From Acidobacteriaceae bacterium (GTDB lineage: Bacteria; Acidobacteriota; Terriglobia; Terriglobales; Acidobacteriaceae): DNA of 27,403 nt. The notes under the pieces were generated by a model. That model searched no databases and was not told the DNA's origin. It saw only the letters and a program-made list of their open reading frames with translations. Position 1 is the stretch's first letter. Each line of letters opens with the position of its first letter. The stretch covers positions 1 through 27,403 of the forward strand of contig JASIJX010000644.1 in the NCBI GenBank assembly GCA_030049955.1, read 5' to 3'. Shown one piece after another: positions 14,901-20,890 of the stretch. Both the position numbers and the translations under genes were made by a program.

Positions 14901-17475
14901 CGTCAACCAGACGGTGACCGTAACCGCGACGGTCGCACCAAGCGGTGGCGGAACGCCAACCGTGGCATTCTCGGGCACGATGGAGTTCTTCAATAATGGC
15001 ACGGCAATTTCCAATTGCACTGCAGTAACAGTCACGCCAACGTCCACGGGCGCCACCGCGTCCTGCCCGATCTCGGGCCTCACCGCCTCTTCGACTGCGT
15101 ACCTCATCACCGCGCAATACAAGACAGGAGACTCGAGCTACTCCGCGAGCAGCGTTAGCACATCGCTCTCGCTCACGGTCAGCAAGGCAAGCGTGAACAT
15201 AAGCCTGATCTCGTCGGCCGCCAACAACTCATCTACGGTAAACCAATCCGTGACCTTCACGGCCACGGTAACGGAGAATCCGACGGGCAGCACTCCTCTT
15301 GCGGGCACCGTGGCCTTCACTGACAACGGCACGACGATCACTGGCTGCTCGGCGGTCACGCCGTCGCCCGCAACCGGTGCAGCCGCATGTCCTGATACGG
15401 CGCTCGACGCCCAGCACTCGCCCCATGCCATCCAGGCAGCCTACAGCGGCGATTCCAACTTTGCCAACAATAGCAGCCAACCGCTCACCCAGACGGTGAC
15501 TCAGGCCAACACCAGCACGGTCGTGAGCTCATCGGTCAATCCATCGGTGGTCGGCCAGCAAGTGACGTTCACTGCGCTTGTCACGCCGGTGCCAGGCAGC
15601 GTGGGCCTGAGCACCGCGGGAACGGTCAACTTTACTGACAGCGCCACAGGCAAGAGCATTCTCAATTGCTCGACGCAGCCTATCACGATCACCAACGGTG
15701 TTGGTCAGTCAACGTGCGCCACAACGGCTCTCGCCGTGGATAGTGGCAGCACAGCGCATACCATCACGGCGAGCTATGGCAACGATCCCAACTTCAACAC
15801 CAGCAGCGGAACGGTCCAGCAAACCGTGAATCCGGTCAGTTCGTCAATCTCGCTGAGCTCCGCGGGCGCATCAACGGTGAATCAGACGGTCACGTTCACC
15901 GCGACAATCGCCGTCTCAACGACGCAACCGGCGCTGGTCGGAACAGTGGCGTTCACTGATAGCGCGCTTCCATCCCCGGGAACGATTCCTAACTGCTCAG
16001 CGCAAGCGGTCACCGAGCTCAATACATCGACCTGGATCGCGACCTGTCAGGATACAAATCTCGTGGCAGGAAGCCATACCATCACCGCCCAGTACAGCGG
16101 CGATAAGAACCTGTCGGTTGGAAATGGCACGTGGACCCAAACGATGAACCCGGCGCAGAGCACCATCATGATTTCCGGAGGCACAGGAATCATTTACGTG
16201 CAGAATCCCAACGGGCTCAATGACTCGGTCACCCTCACGGCCGGGGTCATGCCTACAAATGGCATCGCTCTATCCGGAGTGGTCACCTTCAACGGCGTTC
16301 CCAGCTGCCAGGGCGCTGCGGCAAGTGCGCCCGCCACCTTGCCGGTCTCGCCGGCCAGTGGTCAAGCGGCCTGCACCACAACCACACTTCCGGCCGGCGC
16401 GAATACCATTACTGCAAGCTACAGCGGCGACGTGAACTATACGAACGCCAGTTCGTTGAATGCCGGCTCCAATCAGTCGGTCGTGGTGAACGTGTCGGAT
16501 TACTCGATCAGCATGGTGAACGTCCCCACTGGCTCTGCGGGCGTCCAGGTTACCCAAGGGTTTACCACAGCGGCCGACAGCTCCGGGGCGCCGGTGGATC
16601 CATTCGCGCCCGCACATCCGATTGCCGTAACGCCCACTTCGATTGGGAGCTTCAGCAGCAGCGCAGTCGCGATTACCTGTACATCCACTGCGGCTGGCGC
16701 GCCCGCTTGCCTGCCCGGAGGCAGCACATCCGCCTCATTGCAAATCGCGGCCGGCAGTGTCGTACAACAATCCATCAACATCACGATTGATGCCTCCGGC
16801 GCAAATGTTGCTCCAGGCACCTACACGTTTACGGTCACCGCGATAGACAGCACCACCGGTCTTACGCGAACAACCAGCTTCCCGGTCTCAATTCGTCCCG
16901 CCTCAGAGGGCGCGAGCGCGCTCAACCTGGTCTCCGGGTCGATGTCCAATAACTCAACTACCGTCAGCTTTTTGCTGCCTCAAGGCATAACGCTGTCCAG
17001 CTTCGCCTGTGCCGAAGTCGTGGGCACCGATGTTACCTCTGCCGCTGCGCCCGGCTCGGTCGGCATGGCTTGCGGCTTTAGCCCCACTTCGCTCGGATCG
17101 AGCGCATCCACCGGTCCGCAGACGGTGACAACGACAGTGACAGTTACAACGAACAACACAATCGCGGCCGTCAAGCCCCTCGACGTCGGAAATCGGCGTC
17201 CGCTGCTCCTGGTTGCCGGCTTCTTGCTTCCGTTGTTCGGATTGATAGGCGTCCGGCGCAAGTCCTTCGGGGCAACATTCTTCCGGATGATTGCCATCGC
17301 CGCAATCGGTATCGCTGCTTTCCAATCGCTCGGGTGCGGAGGCTCCTACCATAGCTCCAACACTGTCGTTTCAGGCGGTACGACCCCGCCGGGGACGTAC
17401 TACCTCCTGGTGCAGGGTACGGGCAGCGACGGGAAAAACTACCAGGCGGTGCTTCAGGTGAATGTCAATCTCTGA
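11926..17475 (+). CDS. Giant secreted Ig-repeat protein with two choice-of-anchor-Q/beta-helix domains
   Basis: The 1849-residue protein starts at ATG 11926, with GGGAG (11914-11918) 7 nt upstream. A signal peptide with a long positive N-region ends near residue 52 (CAAGARA before ATL). Two right-handed beta-helix-like domains follow. Each opens with a C[ST]LRDAI motif (about residues 75 and 421), holds GG.I.N.G/N.ANN repeats, and closes with D[QE]RG and DAGAVQ (about 391 and 739), as in choice-of-anchor-Q/polymorphic outer membrane proteins. Next is a divergent Ig-like domain, then six Big_3-type Ig repeats (about 858-1525), each with a V(T/N)QxVTFTATV-like strand and one cysteine pair. A degenerate Ig region and a C-terminal module (two hydrophobic segments flanking RRK, then SLGCGGS, Cys1804, then a GTYYLLVQG beta segment) end it. 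It is likely a cell-surface adhesin or structural protein. Ligand unknown. An outer-membrane barrel gene follows after 73 bp. Confidence 0.85.
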   Translation: MNALRSLSLAVPPRLHISAFLPMGGRKRGRVYLARLTALVAAFILCAAGARAATLTVNTTADSSDASGSCGTGTCSLRDAINQANAQAGGGDVIDFSVSGTIALTSALPAITQNLTIGGPGASQLTVSGAGNAIFQVGPGTNVTISGMTITNGSSAISVNASATVTVQNCAFAANTATSGGAIDNAGTANVAYSTFSGNSAQQGGALFNASGATMTVVDNTFTQNSASAGGGAIQNDGTLTATNNTFYANSASGSSGGAIFNASGASGVLTANNNIFANNTASSLGAGVYNTGGDTANANYNVYFNNLANGSEDDCNGCTTNANPTPATTNPLALPLGNYGGTTQTFLPLPGSAAICVGLGNLASAAGLNLDQRGFALNPSGNASCAAGFVDAGAVQTSYIQVQNNADAGAGAGDCPGANCTLRDAIALASSAGDVDFASGITAINLDFANGALTLSALKGVEIVGPGANLLTINGNGDAAGPLSVFTVNSGTQALLYGLTVTGGYVIGNGGGVNNSGTLLLDESAIANNLAGGNGGGVSNSGALTVVDSTINGNMAAGNGGGIYSGGTGAATSITESTIYGNSVGGSDVGGGIYNADSMSIADSTIWGNSSSDGTGGLFSNGTLALANSVVANNSGAAGFANINGAYTGSGDVIGGGDSTNTAEAGGTGAAITMSSLQLNGAKDTVPTLIPLPGGTSGNPVICAGSASSIPSGITTDERGYSVENTTYTGYSSASPCVDAGAVQTDYSMSFTTAPTQATVDLGFGAEVTLDENGAPSTASGVSIPVTITSGGTLYGSGVVSGTASQSTVAGVATFSGLTATAGSGETLTSTLSLNAGLTTPLSLTASSSSFDVNPAVTSIALTSNTGANSSTGAAGSSAVNQSVTFTATVSAPTGAAVPLTGNVTFSDNGTTITNGSSCGTAGVVAVTWSAATATGTASCTTSELTGGTHAIVAAYSNDASYLASNNDVTESVGLVATTVTAPTASPSSPSVNQTVTVTATVAPSGGGTPTVAFSGTMEFFNNGTAISNCTAVTVTPTSTGATASCPISGLTASSTAYLITAQYKTGDSSYSASSVSTSLSLTVSKASVNISLISSAANNSSTVNQSVTFTATVTENPTGSTPLAGTVAFTDNGTTITGCSAVTPSPATGAAACPDTALDAQHSPHAIQAAYSGDSNFANNSSQPLTQTVTQANTSTVVSSSVNPSVVGQQVTFTALVTPVPGSVGLSTAGTVNFTDSATGKSILNCSTQPITITNGVGQSTCATTALAVDSGSTAHTITASYGNDPNFNTSSGTVQQTVNPVSSSISLSSAGASTVNQTVTFTATIAVSTTQPALVGTVAFTDSALPSPGTIPNCSAQAVTELNTSTWIATCQDTNLVAGSHTITAQYSGDKNLSVGNGTWTQTMNPAQSTIMISGGTGIIYVQNPNGLNDSVTLTAGVMPTNGIALSGVVTFNGVPSCQGAAASAPATLPVSPASGQAACTTTTLPAGANTITASYSGDVNYTNASSLNAGSNQSVVVNVSDYSISMVNVPTGSAGVQVTQGFTTAADSSGAPVDPFAPAHPIAVTPTSIGSFSSSAVAITCTSTAAGAPACLPGGSTSASLQIAAGSVVQQSINITIDASGANVAPGTYTFTVTAIDSTTGLTRTTSFPVSIRPASEGASALNLVSGSMSNNSTTVSFLLPQGITLSSFACAEVVGTDVTSAAAPGSVGMACGFSPTSLGSSASTGPQTVTTTVTVTTNNTIAAVKPLDVGNRRPLLLVAGFLLPLFGLIGVRRKSFGATFFRMIAIAAIGIAAFQSLGCGGSYHSSNTVVSGGTTPPGTYYLLVQGTGSDGKNYQAVLQVNVNL
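14497..16497 (+). repeat. Six tandem Big_3-type Ig-like repeats, each with a cysteine pair
   Basis: Units begin at about 14497, 14855, 15181, 15506, 15831 and 16146, each 105-120 codons. Each has a strand like VNQSVTFTATV near its start, a G.V.F.DNGT strand in the middle and an A.Y.GD..... strand near its end. Each has two Cys, one after the middle strand (SSCGT, SNCTA, TGCSA, LNCST, PNCSA, PSCQG) and one about 15-25 residues later (ASCTT, ASCPI, AACPD, STCAT, ATCQD, AACTT). The regular pairing suggests one disulfide per domain. Confidence 0.75.
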
Positions 17476-17548
17476 TTGCACGCGATGGGCGCGCTGGGCA
17501 AAGCAACCCGGGCGCCCTGGAACTCAGGCTCGAGATGGGGGGAAACCG

Positions 17549-18895
17549 ATGAAGCGACGTGCGCTGCAAATTCTGCTGCTTTCCATATTTTCATGTTCCG
17601 CTGCCCTGGCGCAGATCAACTGCAACTCCGGCAGCGCCTCGAATAAGCTTGTCTGCGAATTTCCCTTCGCAACCGGCGCCCTCACCAACGCCAGCGCACT
17701 GGGCCAAAGCTCCGGCGTTCCGGCCGGAGCGGTGCCTGCCCTCGGAGTCGCCACAGGTCTCAACGTCGCCGTAGCCACCCAGTTGAGTCAGCTTCCGCTG
17801 GCTTCTGCTTCGGCAGGCACAGTTGTTGCTTATAAAAACGGCGTTCCGGAAACATTCAATAATCTGGGGCCCATTCTGGTTGATCGTGCGCAGACTGTCG
17901 GCAAAGGAAAGGTGTTTATTGGTGTCACCGCGAGCCAGTATGTATTCACTGACGTTGACGGAAAGTCGCTTAGCAGCCTGCAGTTCTCCTATTCCCGCTA
18001 TGCGTGCGCTGCCGGCCAGTCGAATTGCACCCAGAACAACGCCGTAAGCACCACCTACACACAGGAGCCGCAAAACAGGTTGGCGTTTGTCGTCAACCAG
18101 TTGGTCGCCGTAGCCACAGTGGGCGTAACCACCAAAATGGACTTGTCGGTAATCGTGCCGGTCACGCGCGTCTCTCTCGGTTCCAGTATTCCGTCCTCGA
18201 CAAATTACGTTGTGAACTCCAGCGGGACCCTGCTCTTTTCCCAGGCCAATGCCCTGAGCTATGCATTTGGAACCGCCTCCGGTGTCGGCGACATCGAGGC
18301 CAGCTTTAAGTACTCCCTGTACGCCGGCGAGCATGCGACAGTCTCAACGGGATCGATCTTCAGGATGCGGTCCGGTGATGAGCTGAATCTCCTCGGCTCG
18401 GGAGCCTGGGGATTCAATCCGTTCATCACCTACTCGTACCTTGCCAAATTCTCTCCTCATGCGAAGATTGGCTACCAGTGGAACACCGACTCGGATCTCA
18501 ATAATCCGACCTATACAGACCCGATTTACAATAACGGCGCGATAGTCACCCAGCCGGACAAGCAACTCCCGGGCGGCGTTCAGTATGACATAGGCGGCGA
18601 CTGGGCTCTCGCGAAACGCTTCACCGTCGCGCTTGACCTGCTCGGCTATCAATTTATCAACAGCGAGCAACTGGTGTTTTCAACGGCCGTAGTTAACGCC
18701 AACCCCAACCCGCTCACGCTGCCTACCACAACAGCCCAATCGGCTAGCTATTCGATCAACGACGCGAGTGCCGGATTTAAATGGAACCCGGGCGCGAATC
18801 TTGTGCTTTCAGCCAACCTGCTTTCGCAGATCAATAACAATGAAGGATTGCGTGCCCGGCCCACGCCGCTGCTGGGCGTGGCATATAAGTTCTAA
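17549..18895 (+). CDS. Outer-membrane beta-barrel protein, phenol-degradation MetA-like/transporter type
   Basis: The 448-residue product starts at ATG 17549 behind a GGGGGGA site (17537-17543). A clear signal peptide (MKRRALQILLLSIFSCSAALA, cleavage before QINC) sends it to the Sec system. The mature part alternates hydrophobic and polar residues and is rich in Tyr, Ser and Asn, as beta-barrels are. It ends LGVAYKF, with the terminal Phe typical of BAM substrates. The stretch GVGDIEASFKYSLY, followed by RMRSGDELNLLGSGAWGF and FSPHAKIGYQWN, resembles the putative MetA-pathway of phenol degradation/transporter family (Pfam Phenol_MetA_deg). In that family the name rarely reflects function. Start 29 codons upstream (17462) is unlikely because it overlaps the previous gene and lacks a signal peptide. 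The preceding giant Ig gene and this one probably share a transcript. Confidence 0.82.
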   Translation: MKRRALQILLLSIFSCSAALAQINCNSGSASNKLVCEFPFATGALTNASALGQSSGVPAGAVPALGVATGLNVAVATQLSQLPLASASAGTVVAYKNGVPETFNNLGPILVDRAQTVGKGKVFIGVTASQYVFTDVDGKSLSSLQFSYSRYACAAGQSNCTQNNAVSTTYTQEPQNRLAFVVNQLVAVATVGVTTKMDLSVIVPVTRVSLGSSIPSSTNYVVNSSGTLLFSQANALSYAFGTASGVGDIEASFKYSLYAGEHATVSTGSIFRMRSGDELNLLGSGAWGFNPFITYSYLAKFSPHAKIGYQWNTDSDLNNPTYTDPIYNNGAIVTQPDKQLPGGVQYDIGGDWALAKRFTVALDLLGYQFINSEQLVFSTAVVNANPNPLTLPTTTAQSASYSINDASAGFKWNPGANLVLSANLLSQINNNEGLRARPTPLLGVAYKF

Positions 18896-19158
18896 TCCAA
18901 CGGTCCACAGCGATAAGCCCGGCCACGATACCAGTTGCGAAGGCACGGCGCCTGTAACGCGCGGCATCCTGCGAGTGTTACAGTTGGGGATAACTTCCGG
19001 GACAGCGAATATTCGGCATTCGTGGCCCAGATGCAATTCCCGGATGTGATTCCCGGGTGCGATTCCGGCAGAGCAGTGTGCGATCTCCTCAGCGTCCTTA
19101 ACGCAACAGAATCTGCGCGCTGCATCGATTACAGTGCGGGGCTGGTGGTTCGGGGCCG
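18896..19158. promoter_or_regulatory. Intergenic region upstream of SulP gene with palindrome and direct repeats
   Basis: This 263-bp gap contains a perfect 10-bp palindrome CGAATATTCG (19006-19015) and, 20 bp later, a 13-bp direct repeat (ATTCCCGGATGTG, 19036-19048; ATTCCCGGGTGCG, 19049-19061; a partial third copy from 19062). These are roughly 100-150 bp before the transporter start and look operator-like. No clear promoter boxes or terminator were seen. Confidence 0.35.
19036..19069. repeat. 13-bp tandem direct repeat upstream of the SulP gene
   Basis: Two copies that differ at 2 of 13 positions, plus a partial third (ATTCCGGC), follow one another without spacer. The period of 13 bp is not a multiple of the helical turn. 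It may be a chance repeat or a regulator site. Confidence 0.4.
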
Positions 19159-20853
19159 ATGGGTTTGTTCGAGAGTCTTCGACCATTTCGACGAAACGAT
19201 GCTCTGCGCGATGCCCGCGCAGGCGTTGCCTTGGCCGCGATGAACATTCCCCAGGTGCTGGGGTACACGCGGATCGCGGGCATGCCCGTCGTGACCGGCC
19301 TCTACACTCTGCTGGCGCCCTTAGCGGCTTTCGCTGCATTCGGATCGTCGCAGTACCTCGTCGTGGCGGCCGATTCGGCCACAGCGGCCATTCTGGCCGG
19401 CGGCCTCACGGGTATGGCGCCCATGGCGAGCCCCGCCTGGGTTACGCTGGCCGGTTATGTAGCGCTGCTCACCGGCATATTTCTGCTGCTGGGGCGGCTC
19501 CTGCGCCTGGGATTCATCGCTGATTTCCTCTCGCAGACGGTGCTGGTCGGCTTTCTCACCGGAGTCGGCTTTCAGGTCGGCATCGCTGTGCTAGGCCAGA
19601 CGATGGGCCTGCCAGTCCAGTCGCGGCAAACCCTCAAACAGCTCGTCGAAATCGTGCGCGACTTGCCCACGCTCCATCTTCCCGTGCTGCTCGTTTCAGG
19701 AGCGGTGTTGGTTCTGATGGTGGCCCTGCACCATCTGGTGCCAAAGGTGCCCGGGCCGTTGGTTGCGGTCGTGGGCGTGACGGCGGCAAGCGCGTTATGG
19801 CATTTTTCTGCGCATGGAATTCCAACCATCGGCGCAGTTGTCGGCGGCTTGCCCCATCCAGGCCTGCGGCTTCTGCCTTTGCGGCAGATTCTGGCGCTCG
19901 TTCCGGTAGCCGGTGCGTGCGCCATCATGATCGTGACGCAGAGCGCGGCCACGGCGCGCGTTTACGCATTTCGCCATGAACAAAGTCTCAACGAAAACCG
20001 CGATCTCGTGGGGCTGTCAGCGGCAAATGTGGCCGCCGCGCTCACAGGAGCCTTTGTGGTGAACGGCAGCCCCACACAGACAGCGATGGTAGAAACCGCC
20101 GGCGGCGCAAGCCAGAAGGCGCAACTGGCAACGGCCGCCGTGGTCATGTGCGTGCTGCTGTTTTTCACGCGCCCGCTCGAGTATCTGCCACAATGCGTGC
20201 TCGGCGTGCTCGTGCTGCTGGTTGCAGTCCACCTGATCGATCTCCGCGGATTGCTGGCCATGCGACAGGAAAGCCCCGGCGAGTTTATCGTCGCGCTTAT
20301 AACGGCAATCACCGTTGTGGCCGTCGGCGTGGAAGCGGGCATCCTGCTGGCGATGGCGCTGTCTCTGGTGCGGATTGTGCGTCACAGCTACCGGCCGCAC
20401 ACCGGCGTGATTCGGCTCGATAACGGCAATGCCTGGAAGGTCGCGCCCGTTGCGCCTGGAGTAGTCACCGAGCCGGGCCTCGTGCTCTACCGGTTCGGCG
20501 CCTCGCTCTTCTACGCCAACGCCAACCTCTTTGCCGAGGAGCTGCTCCGCCTCGCTGGCCCGCACCCCTCGCCGGTTCGCTGGATCGTCGTGGATGCCGA
20601 AGCCATTACTCAGATCGACTACTCGGCATCGCGCATCATTGCGCAGCTCAACGAAGAATTGAGCAAAAACGGAGTGGCGCTGGGATTCGCAAGAATGCCG
20701 CAGGATACCCTGGCGGATTTTCACCGGCACCATCTTGCAGAATGTATTCCGCCATCGCTCGTCTTCGCCCGCCTGCACGATGTGCTGAGTGCGTTTCAGC
20801 AAGCCGAAACGCCGTCCACGCCGCTGGGTCCCACCGCGCCGTCAACCCGTTAG
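19159..20853 (+). CDS. SulP-family inorganic anion transporter with STAS domain
   Basis: This 564-residue inner-membrane protein has the SulP order. A short N-terminus ending RDARAGVALAAMNIPQVLGY corresponds to the first transmembrane segment of the family (residues ~18-37). About ten to twelve hydrophobic segments follow to residue ~415, including AADSATAAILAGGLTG and the conserved VVNGSPTQTAMVETAGG region near residue 300. A cytoplasmic STAS domain occupies about 440-545 (core IVVDAEAITQIDYSA). SulP proteins move sulfate, bicarbonate or related anions with H+ or Na+; the substrate cannot be told from sequence here. The ATG at 19159 lacks a strong ribosome site, but it leaves the normal short N-terminus. 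It stands alone: 263 bp from the upstream gene and convergent with the next gene, 37 bp away. Confidence 0.9.
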   Translation: MGLFESLRPFRRNDALRDARAGVALAAMNIPQVLGYTRIAGMPVVTGLYTLLAPLAAFAAFGSSQYLVVAADSATAAILAGGLTGMAPMASPAWVTLAGYVALLTGIFLLLGRLLRLGFIADFLSQTVLVGFLTGVGFQVGIAVLGQTMGLPVQSRQTLKQLVEIVRDLPTLHLPVLLVSGAVLVLMVALHHLVPKVPGPLVAVVGVTAASALWHFSAHGIPTIGAVVGGLPHPGLRLLPLRQILALVPVAGACAIMIVTQSAATARVYAFRHEQSLNENRDLVGLSAANVAAALTGAFVVNGSPTQTAMVETAGGASQKAQLATAAVVMCVLLFFTRPLEYLPQCVLGVLVLLVAVHLIDLRGLLAMRQESPGEFIVALITAITVVAVGVEAGILLAMALSLVRIVRHSYRPHTGVIRLDNGNAWKVAPVAPGVVTEPGLVLYRFGASLFYANANLFAEELLRLAGPHPSPVRWIVVDAEAITQIDYSASRIIAQLNEELSKNGVALGFARMPQDTLADFHRHHLAECIPPSLVFARLHDVLSAFQQAETPSTPLGPTAPSTR

Positions 20854-20890
20854 CGTTTCGTCTAGCCGATTACAGACCTGCGGTCCGGCA

